Of a DNA stretch of 64,000 bases, positions 41,401 through 50,761 are shown in pieces. Numbering within the stretch: position 1 is the stretch's first letter; each line of letters starts with the position of its first letter. The notes beneath the pieces were generated by a model that was not told the DNA's origin, made no database searches, and saw nothing but the letters and a program-made list of their open reading frames with translations. This DNA is from RYN-122 sp963761655 (GTDB taxonomy: Bacteria; Actinomycetota; Actinomycetes; Mycobacteriales; SCTD01): assembly GCA_963761655.1 (NCBI GenBank), contig CAVXHI010000002.1:682001-746000 (forward strand), in the 5' to 3' direction. The translations under genes were made by a program, and so were the position numbers.

Positions 41401-44142
41401 GTGAGCACGAGTGCAGCGGAGCCGGAGCTCACCCCGGCGGAGCGCTACGCGGCCTTCCGGCGCGGCCAGGGCGGCGCGGCGCTGACCGAGTTCGAGGGCG
41501 GCTACCCGTTCGGGCTCGACGCCTTCCAGCGCACCGCCTGCCGGGCGCTCGAGGAGGGCCGCGGCGTCCTGGTCGCCGCCCCCACCGGTGCGGGCAAGAC
41601 CGTCGTCGGCGAGTTCGCCGTGCACCTGGCCCTGCGCGAGGGCCGCAAGTGCTTCTACACGACGCCGATCAAGGCGCTGTCGAACCAGAAGCACAAGGAC
41701 CTGGTCGAGCGGTACGGGGCGGAGAACGTCGGCCTGCTGACCGGCGACAACAGCGTCAACGGCGACGCCCCCGTCGTCGTGATGACCACCGAGGTCCTGC
41801 GCAACATGCTCTACGCGGGCAGCGACGCTCTGCGCGGCCTGTCGCACGTGGTCATGGACGAGGTCCACTACCTCGCCGACCGCGCCCGCGGCGGGGTCTG
41901 GGAAGAGGTGATCATCCACCTGCCCGACGACGTCACGCTCGTCTCGCTGTCGGCCACCGTGAGCAACGCGGAGGAGTTCGCCGACTGGCTGGTCACCGTG
42001 CGCGGCGACACCGAGGTGGTCGTCGAGGAGCACCGGCCGGTGCCGCTGAACCAGCACGTCCTGGTCGGCACCCGGCTCTACGACCTGTTCGAGAGCGGTA
42101 CCGAGGAGGGCCGCGACGGCAAGGTCAGCCGCGACCTCGAGCGGCTGTTCCGGGAGGAGAGCCGGTTCAGCCCCAAGGACCACCGCGGCCGCCCCCCGCG
42201 CCGCGCGGTGCCCAGCCGGGCCGACGTCGTCGAGCGGCTCGGGCGCGAGGGCCTGCTCCCGACCATCACCTTCATCTTCAGCCGGGCGGGGTGCGCGGCG
42301 GCCGTCGCACAGTGCGTGCAGGCGGGGCTGCGGCTCAACACGAACGAGGAGCGCGAGCGGGTCCGGCTGCACGTCGAGGAGCGCACGAAGGACCTCCCCG
42401 ACGAGGACCTGCGCGTCCTCGGCTACTGGGAGTGGCTCGACGCCCTCGAGCGCGGCGTCGCGGCGCACCACGCCGGCATGCTGCCGACCTTCAAGGAGGT
42501 CGTCGAGGAGCTGTTCACGATGGGCCTCGTCAAGGCGGTGTTCGCGACCGAGACCCTCGCGCTGGGGATCAACATGCCGGCCCGCAGCGTCGTGCTGGAG
42601 AAGCTGGTCAAGTGGAACGGCGAGACCCACGCCGACGTCCAACCGGGGGAGTACACCCAGCTGACCGGCCGGGCCGGGCGGCGCGGGATCGACGTCGAGG
42701 GCCACGCCGTCGTGCTCTGGCAGCCCGGGTTCGACCCCCGCCAGCTGGCCGGCCTGGCCAGCACGCGCACCTACCCGCTGCGCAGCAGCTTCCGCCCCAG
42801 CTACAACATGGCCGTCAACCTCGTCGGCGCCGTCGGCCGGGAGCAGGCACGCGCCCTGCTGGAGAGCTCGTTCGCGCAGTTCCAGGCCGACAAGAGCGTC
42901 GTCGGCCTCGCCCGCCAGGTCACCCGCAACCTCGAGGCCCTCGACGGCTACCGCGAGGCGATGACCTGCCACCTCGGCGACGCCACCGACTACGCCCGGC
43001 TCCGCAAGGCGGTCAAGGACCGCGAGACCGAGCTGTCCCGGCAGGGCGCCTCGCAGCGGCGCGCGGCCGCCGCCGAGTCCCTCGAGCAGCTGCGCCCCGG
43101 GGACGTCGTCCGGGTCCCGCACGGCCGTCGGAGCGGGCTGGCGGTGGTCGTCGACCCCGGCGTCGGCACGGGGGAGTCGCACCCGCTCGTGGTCACCGAG
43201 GACCGCTGGAGCGGCCGGCTGTCCAGCGCCGACTTCCCCGGCCCGGTCGAGCCGGTCGGCCGGGTGAAGCTGCCCCGCGACGTCAACGTCCGCAGCCCCC
43301 AGACGCGGCGCGACCTCGCCGGCGCCATCCGCGCGCTCGGCCTCGGCGGCCCGGGGCGGCCGGAGAAGCGCCGGTCCAGCGCGATCGACGACGAGAAGCT
43401 GCTCCTGCTGCGGGCCGCCCTGCGGCGGCACCCCGTCCACGGCTGCGACGACCGCGAGACCCACCTGCGCTGGGGCGAGCGCTGGACCCGCCTCCGCGCC
43501 GAGACCGACGTGCTCGAGCGCAAGGTCACCGGCAAGACGAGCTCGATCGCCCGCACCTTCGACAAGGTCTGCGCCCTGCTCGACACCCTCGGCTACCTCG
43601 ACGGCGACGAGGTCACCTCGGCCGGACGGTCGCTCGCCCGCGTGTACAGCGAGGTCGACCTGCTCGTCGTCGAGGCCGTCCGCAGCGGCGCCTGGGACGC
43701 GCTGTCGGCGCCCGAGCTGGCCGCCGTCGTGAGCACGCTCGTCTACGAGGCACGCCGCCCCGACGACGCCTCCCCGCGGGTCCCCGGCGGCGCGGTGCAG
43801 AGCGCGGTCGAGGACCTGTACGTCACCTGGCAGCGGCTCGCCGAGGCCGAGACCCAGGCCGGCCTCGCCTTCCTGCGCGAGCCCGACGCCGGGTTCGCCT
43901 GGGCCGCCTGGCGCTGGGCGTCCGGCGCCCGGCTGGAGCACGTCCTGGACGACGGCGCCGACGGCGGCGCGGGCGGGGACCTGACCGCGGGCGACTTCGT
44001 GCGCTGGTGCAAGCAGCTGGTCGACCTCCTCGGGCAGGTCGCGGACGTGGCGGCCACCGAGCGCCCCGCGCTGCGCTCCACCTGCCGGGCTGCGGTCGAG
44101 GCGGTCCGCCGCGGGGTGGTGGCCTACAGCTCGGTCGTCTGA
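41401..44142 (+). CDS. helY: Ski2/Mtr4-type DEVH helicase (HelY-like)
   Basis: 913 residues. Superfamily 2 RNA helicase: Walker A APTGAGKTVVGEF (near 60), motif Ib TTEVLRNM, DEVH box MDEVHYLADRARG, motif III SLSATVSN, helicase C domain with GVAAHHAGMLP, ETLALGINMPARSV and TGRAGRRGID, then the long C-terminal rRNA-processing arm/DSHCT-like region. tatA-tatC-helY is the order seen in mycobacteria (Rv2092c). Of two adjacent GTGs, 41401 is preferred because TAGCGT (41389-41394) ends six bases before it. Overlaps the convergent CheW gene by 19 bases. Confidence 0.94.
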   Translation: MSTSAAEPELTPAERYAAFRRGQGGAALTEFEGGYPFGLDAFQRTACRALEEGRGVLVAAPTGAGKTVVGEFAVHLALREGRKCFYTTPIKALSNQKHKDLVERYGAENVGLLTGDNSVNGDAPVVVMTTEVLRNMLYAGSDALRGLSHVVMDEVHYLADRARGGVWEEVIIHLPDDVTLVSLSATVSNAEEFADWLVTVRGDTEVVVEEHRPVPLNQHVLVGTRLYDLFESGTEEGRDGKVSRDLERLFREESRFSPKDHRGRPPRRAVPSRADVVERLGREGLLPTITFIFSRAGCAAAVAQCVQAGLRLNTNEERERVRLHVEERTKDLPDEDLRVLGYWEWLDALERGVAAHHAGMLPTFKEVVEELFTMGLVKAVFATETLALGINMPARSVVLEKLVKWNGETHADVQPGEYTQLTGRAGRRGIDVEGHAVVLWQPGFDPRQLAGLASTRTYPLRSSFRPSYNMAVNLVGAVGREQARALLESSFAQFQADKSVVGLARQVTRNLEALDGYREAMTCHLGDATDYARLRKAVKDRETELSRQGASQRRAAAAESLEQLRPGDVVRVPHGRRSGLAVVVDPGVGTGESHPLVVTEDRWSGRLSSADFPGPVEPVGRVKLPRDVNVRSPQTRRDLAGAIRALGLGGPGRPEKRRSSAIDDEKLLLLRAALRRHPVHGCDDRETHLRWGERWTRLRAETDVLERKVTGKTSSIARTFDKVCALLDTLGYLDGDEVTSAGRSLARVYSEVDLLVVEAVRSGAWDALSAPELAAVVSTLVYEARRPDDASPRVPGGAVQSAVEDLYVTWQRLAEAETQAGLAFLREPDAGFAWAAWRWASGARLEHVLDDGADGGAGGDLTAGDFVRWCKQLVDLLGQVADVAATERPALRSTCRAAVEAVRRGVVAYSSVV

Positions 44143-45578
44143 GCCAGCCGCTCCGGCTCCCGGGGGGCCGGCACGTCGACGCGCTGCCCGCGGGCGAGAC
44201 CGACGAGGTCCAGGGACGGCAGCAGGGCGTCCACGCCGTCGAGCTCGACGAGGTGCGCCGCGCGGAGGGGGTCGGACCCGGCGGGCCTGGGGTCGGTGTC
44301 GAGCCACACCGGCGGCAGGATCGCCTGCAGGCTCTCGACGGCGAAGGCCACGGGTGCGCCGTCGACGTCGACGAGCAGCAGCCGCGACGCCGGCGTGACC
44401 GGGGCGGGCTCGCGCCCGAGCAGCGCCGCGAGGCTCAGCACCGTCACAGCAGCGCCGCGGTGCAGGACGAAGCCCAGCACGTGCGCCGCGCCCGCGCTGT
44501 CGACCAGGTCCTCCGGGTGGGCGAGGACCTCCGCCACCTGCGACAGGGGCGTGGCGACGTCGACCCCGGCCCGGTAGGCGAGGTGCGGCGGACCGACCAC
44601 CGGCCGGCGCACCACGCTGCCCTGTCCCTGCTCCTCGGACTCCACGGTCAGGCGGCTCAGGACGACGACCTCCGGTGCCTGCAGGAGGCCCTCGGGGTCG
44701 ACGAGCAGGCAGGCACCGACGCCCGCGACGTCGACGACCTCGCGGAGCAGGTCCGGGCGGGGGGACGCGGAGGAGGGGAGCGGCACGACGGCATCGACCG
44801 GCACGTCGAACAGCCCGACCATGCTGGCGACCCCGAGGACGACCTTGCCGTCGGGCAGCTCGACGACGGCGCCGCAGTCGAGCTCGGCGCCCACCAGGTC
44901 GCCCAGCCCGAGCAGGGCGAGCAGGTCGACGACGGCGACGTCGGAGCCGGCGACGGGGGTGACACCGAGGCAGGTGGGGCCGGCGACGACGGAGGTCGAC
45001 AACGCCGGGCTCGGGACGGTCGACTGCACGACGGCGACGTCGAGGGCGAGCCGGTACTGCCCGCACCGCACGACCGTCAACGGCCGGACCCCACCGGACG
45101 ACGTGCCGGTCCCGCTCTCCCGCGGCAGGTCGCGCACGACCGGGACGCCCGGCAGGGCCAGCAGCACGTCGGGGTCCAGCACGCTGACGGGAGCGCCGTC
45201 GTCGGCGGGGAAGGCGTGCGAGAACAGCAGCCGGGGGCCGGAGGCCTCGACCGGGGTGAGCTGACCGTGACGCAGCGTGGCCAGGCCGCGGACCTCGTCG
45301 ACGAGCAGGCCCAGCAGGCGGCCGTCGTGGGCGAGGACCACGACGACGGGGTTCCGGGCCGGCGGGTGCGGCCGGTCCAGGAGCGGCAGCAGGTCGACCA
45401 CGGGGACGAGCGCTCCCCGCAGCCGCAGCACCCCGAGCAGGCCGGGCGCGGCCGCGGGGACCTCGTCGAGCTCCGGCGGGCAGGGCACGACCTCGCGCAG
45501 GACCGACAGCGGCAGGGCGACGTCGAGGCCCGCGGTCCGCAGCAGGCCCAGGACGAGGTCGCTCACCTGGCCGTTCAC
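44124..45578 (-). CDS. Protein with three tandem CheW-like domains
   Basis: 484 residues and no other module. Three consecutive CheW folds (about 5-150, 165-305 and 320-465), each with the GLLGVLRLRGALVPVVDL type core or a variant; domain 3 has HVLGFVLHRGAAVTVLSLAALLG. CheW domains normally bridge chemoreceptors to the kinase CheA. There is no CheA, CheY or CheB in the window. GTG at 45578 overlaps the stop of the chemoreceptor gene (GTGA), so the two proteins probably work together, perhaps as a scaffold. Confidence 0.85.
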   Translation of the reverse strand: MNGQVSDLVLGLLRTAGLDVALPLSVLREVVPCPPELDEVPAAAPGLLGVLRLRGALVPVVDLLPLLDRPHPPARNPVVVVLAHDGRLLGLLVDEVRGLATLRHGQLTPVEASGPRLLFSHAFPADDGAPVSVLDPDVLLALPGVPVVRDLPRESGTGTSSGGVRPLTVVRCGQYRLALDVAVVQSTVPSPALSTSVVAGPTCLGVTPVAGSDVAVVDLLALLGLGDLVGAELDCGAVVELPDGKVVLGVASMVGLFDVPVDAVVPLPSSASPRPDLLREVVDVAGVGACLLVDPEGLLQAPEVVVLSRLTVESEEQGQGSVVRRPVVGPPHLAYRAGVDVATPLSQVAEVLAHPEDLVDSAGAAHVLGFVLHRGAAVTVLSLAALLGREPAPVTPASRLLLVDVDGAPVAFAVESLQAILPPVWLDTDPRPAGSDPLRAAHLVELDGVDALLPSLDLVGLARGQRVDVPAPREPERLAQTTEL

Positions 45579-47275
45579 CTGACGACGGCGGTGGCCGCCA
45601 GGGTCGCGATGAGGTCGTGCACCTCCTGCGACGCCTGCTGCTGCGTGTGCGTCGCCTCGGAGATGGAGGCGACGGCGTCGCTGGTGGCGCTGACGCCGGT
45701 GACGATCCGGACGAACGCCTCCTCGGCGCGACGGCTGACCTCGGCGCCCTCCTGCACCCGCGGCGACCGACTGCTCGATGAGGTCACCGATCTGCTGTGC
45801 GGCCTCCGACGACCGCTCGGCCAGCTTGCGGACCTCGCCGGCGACGATCGAGAAGCCGACCCGTGCTCGCCGGCCCGGGCGGCCTCGATGGAGGCGTTGA
45901 AGGCCAGCAGGTTGGTCTGGTTGGCGATGTCGGCCATGACGCGGACGATGTCGCCGATCGCGCTGGACGACTTCTGGATCAGGGCGATGGCCTCGAGGCA
46001 GGCCTGCAGGGCCTCGGCGCCGGCCTCGGCGTCGCGGCGCGTCTCGGCGACCATCGCGGTGGCGTTGTCGGAGTTGCCGGCGATCCTGGTGATCGTCTCC
46101 GCCAGCCCCCTGACGGCGCGGGTCATGCCCTCGGTGCCCGTGGAGACGGCGTTCTCGCGCTGCACCTGCTCGGTGACGTCGTAGGCGTACTTCACGATCT
46201 TGACGACCCGACCGGACAGGTCCATGACCGGGTTGTAGGTCGCCTGGATGTGCACCTCGCGGCCGTAGTTGCCCACGCGCTGGAACCGTCCGGCGATGAC
46301 CTCGCCCTTGCCGAGCCGCAGCCAGAAGTCGCGGTACCCGCTGGAGCGCGTGTAGTCGGCGGTGCAGAAGCTGCTGTGGTGCTGGCCCACGATCTCGCGG
46401 CGCGAGTACCCCATCGTGCGCAGGAAGTTCTCGTTCGCGTCGAGCACGACGCCCTCGAGGTCGAACTCGATGACGGCCTGCGCCCGGTCGACGGCGGACA
46501 GCCGGGCGGCGATCTCGGCGTTGCGGGTCTTCTCCTCGGTGATGTCGCTGGCGAACTTGACGATCTTGAGCGGCCGGCCGAGGTCGTCCAGGATCGGGTT
46601 GTAGGTCGCCTGCAGCCAGACCTCGCGGCCGCCCTTGGCGAGCCGGGCGAACTCCCCGCCCTCGAACGCGCCGCGGCCCAGCCGCTCCCAGAAGGACGCG
46701 TACTCCGAGGTCGTCGCCAGCTCGGCGTCGCAGAACATCCGGTGGTGACGGCCCTGGATCTCGTCCAGCTCGTACCCCATGGTGCGCAGGAAGTTCTTGT
46801 TGGCCGTGAGGATCGTGCCGTCGAGGGCGAACTCGATGACGGCCTGGGCCCGGTCGATCGCGGCGACCTTGCCCTGGAACTCGGCCGCCTGGAGCTTGGC
46901 GGCGCTGATGTCGCTCGCGAACTTGACGACCTTGGTCGGCCGGCCCTCGTCGTCCAGGATCGGGCTGTAGGTGGCCTGCAGCCAGACGTCGCGCCCGTCC
47001 TTGGCCCGGCGCAGGAACTCGCCCGCCTCGAAGGACCCGGCGGCGAGCCTGTTCCAGAACGCCCGGTACTCGTCGCCCTCGGTGTAGGCCGGGTCGCAGA
47101 ACATCCGGTGGTGCTGCCCGACGACCTCGCCCAGCGAGTACCCGACCGCGTCGAGGAAGTTCTTGTTCGCCGTGAGGATCGTGCCGTCGAGAGCGAACTC
47201 GATCACGGCCTGAGCCCGGTCGATCGCCTTGAGGACGTCGACGTCCATGGTGCCGGCAGACAGGGGGAGGGACAC
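45575..47275 (-). CDS. Soluble chemoreceptor with three PAS domains (two compensating frame breaks)
   Basis: About 566 residues and no membrane segment, so a cytoplasmic sensor. Three tandem PAS domains (about 17-135, 138-257, 258-375), each opening AxDRAQAVIEF and carrying a QHHRMFC or RHHRMFC type motif, a pattern common in PAS receptors that may bind haem or flavin. The C-terminal methyl-accepting signalling domain has NQTNLLAFNASIEAARAGEHG. Directly after this hairpin tip the frame slips by one base near 45860 and back near 45760; in the alternate frame the expected FSIVAGEVRKLAERS is read. GTG at 47275 has GGAG six bases upstream; ATG at 47248 is an alternative. Confidence 0.85.
   Translation of the reverse strand: MSLPLSAGTMDVDVLKAIDRAQAVIEFALDGTILTANKNFLDAVGYSLGEVVGQHHRMFCDPAYTEGDEYRAFWNRLAAGSFEAGEFLRRAKDGRDVWLQATYSPILDDEGRPTKVVKFASDISAAKLQAAEFQGKVAAIDRAQAVIEFALDGTILTANKNFLRTMGYELDEIQGRHHRMFCDAELATTSEYASFWERLGRGAFEGGEFARLAKGGREVWLQATYNPILDDLGRPLKIVKFASDITEEKTRNAEIAARLSAVDRAQAVIEFDLEGVVLDANENFLRTMGYSRREIVGQHHSSFCTADYTRSSGYRDFWLRLGKGEVIAGRFQRVGNYGREVHIQATYNPVMDLSGRVVKIVKYAYDVTEQVQRENAVSTGTEGMTRAVRGLAETITRIAGNSDNATAMVAETRRDAEAGAEALQACLEAIALIQKSSSAIGDIVRVMADIANQTNLLAFNASIEAARAGEHGSASRSSPARSASWPSGRRRPHSRSVTSSSSRSPRVQEGAEVSRRAEEAFVRIVTGVSATSDAVASISEATHTQQQASQEVHDLIATLAATAVVR
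46788..47227 (-). repeat. Near-identical DNA in the first two PAS modules
   Basis: Bases 46788-46861 and 47154-47227 match at 70 of 74 positions, a 366-base (122-codon) period, pointing to fairly recent duplication of a PAS module. Confidence 0.8.
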
Positions 47276-47352
47276 GGGGAGCTCCAGGGCGTCGGGACGA
47301 GGACGGGTCCGATCCCTGCTGCCATCGACCGGTCGGCCCGGTCTGTGAGCCC

Positions 47353-49042
47353 CTAACCGGTGGCGCTGAGCGGCTCCGTCCGCAGCCCGAGGACTCCGCG
47401 CTCCCGACGGACGGCCTCGGCGTACGTGTCGACCTGGGCGGCCGCCCAGGCCCCGTCCCGGCCGGTCTCCGCCGCCAGCAGGGCTGCGGCCGCGGGCGCC
47501 GCCGACAGGCCGGCGTCCCGCTCGCGCAGCGACAGGCGCGTGCGGCGGGCGAACACGTCCTCGAGCGTGCACGCCCCCTCGGCGCGGGCTGCGTGGACGA
47601 CCTCGGCCAGCAGGTGGGGCGCGTGCGGCGTCACGCGTGCTCCGAGGGCGGGGTCGGCGGCCACCAGGGCGAGGACGTCGTGCGCCCGCTCCCCGACCTG
47701 CCGGACCAGCGACGGGGCGACGTCGTCGGGGAGCCCGAGCCCGCCGGCGGCCGCGGCGACCTCGGTCAGCAGCGCCTCGACCGGCCGGGTCCCGGTGAGG
47801 GGGATGCGGTCGGTGCGGCAGGGCGCCCTGCGGTCGTCGCGCTCGACCACCCGGTCGACGACGTCCTTGGCCATCCGCCGGTAGGTCGTCAGCTTGCCGC
47901 CGGTGATGGTCAGCAGGCCGCCGCGGCCCTCGACCAGGGTGTGCCGGCGGCTGACGTCCTTCATCGCGGAGCCGGAGGTCCGCAGGAGCGGCCGTACGCC
48001 GGCCCAGGCCCCCAGGACGTCGTCCGCGGTGAGGCGCTGGCCGAAGACGTCGTTGCCGGCCGCGAGCACGTAGGCGAGGTCCTGCGCCGTGAGCGACAGG
48101 TCCTCGAGGGCGCCGTCGTAGGACGTGTCCGTCGTGCCGAGGATCGTCTGCCGGCCCCAGGCGATGGCGAACATGGAGCGGCCGTCGCCCTGCCGGCTCG
48201 GCAGCAGGACGCTGGCGTCGCGCAGGGGCAGCCGCGCCGCAGGGACGACGACGTGGACGCCCTTGCTCGGCTGCACGACCGGCGGCCGTCCGGGCTCGTC
48301 GAGGCCCTGGAGCCGGTCGACCCAGACCCCGGTGGCGTTCACGACGTGCCGGGCCTGGAGCCGGCACGCTCGTCCCGCCCAGCCGGTCGGTGACCGTGGC
48401 GCCGTCGACCCTGCCGTCCGCGCCGTGCGACAGGCCGGTGACCTCGGCGTACGGGACGACGAGGGCGCCGAACCGCCGGGCCGCCTGCGCGACGGCGAGC
48501 ACGAGGCGGGCGTCGTCGGTGGCGCAGTCGCCGTAGAGGTAGGAGTAGGACAGGCCGCGGCCGGCCAGGGCGGGGGCGAGGGCGACGGCCTCGTCGGCGT
48601 CCACCCTGCGGTGCCGCTTCACGGCCCCGGGCCGCCCCCCGAGCGCGGCGAGGGCGAACACGTCGTAGGTGGTCAGCCCGAGGCCCAGCAGGCGGCGCTT
48701 CGCGGTGTCGGGCCAGACCGGGTAGAGGAAGTCCATGGGCCGCACCAGGTGCGGCGCGAGCCGCATGAGCAGCTGCCGCTCGAGCACCCCCTCGCGCACC
48801 AGGCCGAACTCGTAGTTCTCCAGGTAGCGCAGCCCGCCGTGCACGAGCTTGCTGCTCTTGCTGCTGGTGCCGCTGGCGAGGTCGCCCCGGTCGACGACCG
48901 CCACCCGCAGGCCACGGCTCGCAGCGTCAAGCGCGACGCCCGCCCCGGTCGCCCCGGCGCCGACGACGAGGACGTCGAGCGGCTGCGCGGCGGCGTCGGC
49001 GAGGTCGGAGGCCCGCGTGGCCACGGAGAACGGTCCGGTCAC
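47353..49042 (-). CDS. glpD: Glycerol-3-phosphate dehydrogenase, FAD-dependent (frameshifted in this sequence)
   Basis: About 560 residues if the frame is restored. Oxidises glycerol-3-phosphate to dihydroxyacetone phosphate at the membrane, passing electrons to quinone. N-terminal FAD motif VVGAGATGAGVALDAASRG, then SGTSSKSSKLVHGGLRYLE; after a one-base slip near 48355 the other frame continues RHVVNATGVWVDRLQ and on to the C-terminal domain with LLTITGGKLTTYRRMA. GTG at 49042 is six bases from CAGACT (49054-49049 on this strand). The span of 1690 bases is one over a multiple of three, consistent with one extra base. Confidence 0.9.
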
Positions 49043-49141
49043 CGGTCCAGTCTGGCACTGCGAGGTGCTGGACACCGGGTCGCGCAGGGGCCAGGGTGCG
49101 CCTCTCAGGACGTCCACCCCCTTCGCCCTACGGAGTCCCGC

Positions 49142-50716
49142 TTGTCCCGTTCCCGCGCCGGCCTGCTGGCCCTCGCTCTCACCGCCGGCCTCGCCTGTGC
49201 CGGTACCACCGTCCTGTCGACGCCGGCCTCCGCCGCCCAGCCCGCCGACCGGCCCGGCAAGGCGGAGAAGGCGGAGAAGGCCCTGCGCGCGCACCCCGAG
49301 CAGGTCGCCCTCGACGACGCGGACGCCCTGCAGGCGACCTCCGTCCACACCGACCCGGACGGCACCAGCCACGTGCGCTTCCTCCGGACCCGGTCCGGCC
49401 TCCCTGTCCTGGCCGGCGACCTCGTGACCCACCAGGCCGCCGACGGCACCCTCGTGGACGTCACCGCCACCACCCGCAAGGCGCTCCGGGTCTCGACCGC
49501 CAGCGCGGTCAGCCGGGCGCAGGCCGAGCGGGCCGCGAGGGACGCGGCCGACAACGGCGCCACCTCCGTCGACGACGGTGTCCTCGAGATCGACAGCCGG
49601 GAGGAGGGCACGCCGCGCCTCGTCTGGTCGGTCGTCGTCCACGGCACCCAGGCCGACGGGACGCCGAGCGACCTGCTGACCCTCGTCGACGCGAAGACCG
49701 GCAAGGTCGTCGACACCCACGAGCAGGTCGAGACCGCCGCCGACGACGTCTCGCTCTACAGCGGCACGGTCGACCTCGCCGACAGCCCGTCCGGCACCGG
49801 CTTCTCGCTCACCGACTCGCGCGGGGCCGGCCTGCAGCGCACCACCGACCTGAACGGCGCCACCACCGGCACCGGCACGCTGTTCACCGGCGACGGACCA
49901 GCTCTGGGGCGGGGCGCCCACCCTGCGGGAGACCGCCGCCGTCGACGTCCACTACGGCGCGGCGGTGACCTACGACTACTACAAGAGCGTGCACGGCCGG
50001 GACGGCATCGCGGGGGACGGCAAGGGCGCCTCTCCCGCGTGCACTACGGCAGCGCGTACAACAACGCCTTCTGGCAGGACGCCTGCTTCTGCATGACGTA
50101 CGGCGACGGCGACGGCACCTCCTTCAAGCCGCTCGTCGAGATCGACGTCGCGGGCCACGAGATGAGCCACGGCGTCATGAGCCGCGAGGCGAACCTGACC
50201 TACAGCAAGGAGAGCGGCGGCCTCAACGAGGCCAACAGCGACATCTTCGGCACGCTGGTGGAGTTCTCCGCGAACAACGTCACGGACAAGGCCGACTACA
50301 ACATCGGCGAGCTGATCCGCCCGTCCGGCAAGCCGCTGCGGTACATGGACCAACCGAGCAAGGACGGCGCCTCGTTCGACTGCTACAACCGGCGGATCGG
50401 CAACGCCGACGTGCACTACTCGTCCGGCGTCGGGAACCACTTCTTCTACCTGCTCGCCGAGGGCAGCGGCACGAAGACGTTCCCGGGCGCGACCCACACC
50501 AGCCCGACCTGCAACGGCTCGACCGTGGTCGGGATCGGCCGGGCCGACGCCGCGAAGATCTGGTACAAGGCCATCAGCGACTACATGGTGTCCAGCACCA
50601 ACTACGCCGGCGCCCGCACCGCGACGCTGAGCGCGGCGTCCTCGCTGTTCGGCGGCACCGGCTCCGTGCAGTACAAGACCGTGGCTGCTGCCTGGTCGGC
50701 CGTCGGCGTCGCCTGA
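49142..50716 (+). CDS. Secreted M4 (thermolysin-type) metallopeptidase (two compensating frame breaks)
   Basis: About 524 residues. Signal peptide (start to ASA-AQ near residue 35), FTP/PepSY propeptide (about 50-215), then the M4 catalytic domain. Zinc motif HEMSHG (near residue 338) and third ligand Glu in GGLNEANSDIFG; the catalytic C-terminal His region follows (NADVHYSSGVGNHFFY). The start is TTG 49142, after GGAG. The frame slips near 49897 and returns near 50031. The alternate frame between reads DQLWGGAPTLRETAAVDVHY, the expected start of the M4 domain. A hairpin terminator follows. Confidence 0.87.
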   Translation: MSRSRAGLLALALTAGLACAGTTVLSTPASAAQPADRPGKAEKAEKALRAHPEQVALDDADALQATSVHTDPDGTSHVRFLRTRSGLPVLAGDLVTHQAADGTLVDVTATTRKALRVSTASAVSRAQAERAARDAADNGATSVDDGVLEIDSREEGTPRLVWSVVVHGTQADGTPSDLLTLVDAKTGKVVDTHEQVETAADDVSLYSGTVDLADSPSGTGFSLTDSRGAGLQRTTDLNGATTGTGTLFTGDGPALGRGAHPAGDRRRRRPLRRGGDLRLLQERARPGRHRGGRQGRLSRVHYGSAYNNAFWQDACFCMTYGDGDGTSFKPLVEIDVAGHEMSHGVMSREANLTYSKESGGLNEANSDIFGTLVEFSANNVTDKADYNIGELIRPSGKPLRYMDQPSKDGASFDCYNRRIGNADVHYSSGVGNHFFYLLAEGSGTKTFPGATHTSPTCNGSTVVGIGRADAAKIWYKAISDYMVSSTNYAGARTATLSAASSLFGGTGSVQYKTVAAAWSAVGVA

Positions 50717-50733
50717 CGCAGGACTCCTGACGG

Positions 50734-50759
50734 GGCGGTCCGCGGTCGTGCGGGCCGCC
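50734..50759. terminator. Bidirectional hairpin between the M4 peptidase and exonuclease genes
   Basis: GGCGGTCCGC (50734-50743) pairs with GCGGGCCGCC (50750-50759), ten pairs including one G-U, loop GGTCGT. It lies between convergent stops and could serve both. Confidence 0.65.
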
Positions 50760-50761
50760 TC

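Noticed and set aside
45575..49921. Single 1448-residue fusion of glycerol-3-phosphate dehydrogenase and chemoreceptor
   Set aside because: The joined frame arises from the glpD frame break near 48355; between about 48355 and 47275 it reads meaningless Arg/Pro-rich sequence while the true glpD C-terminus is in another frame.
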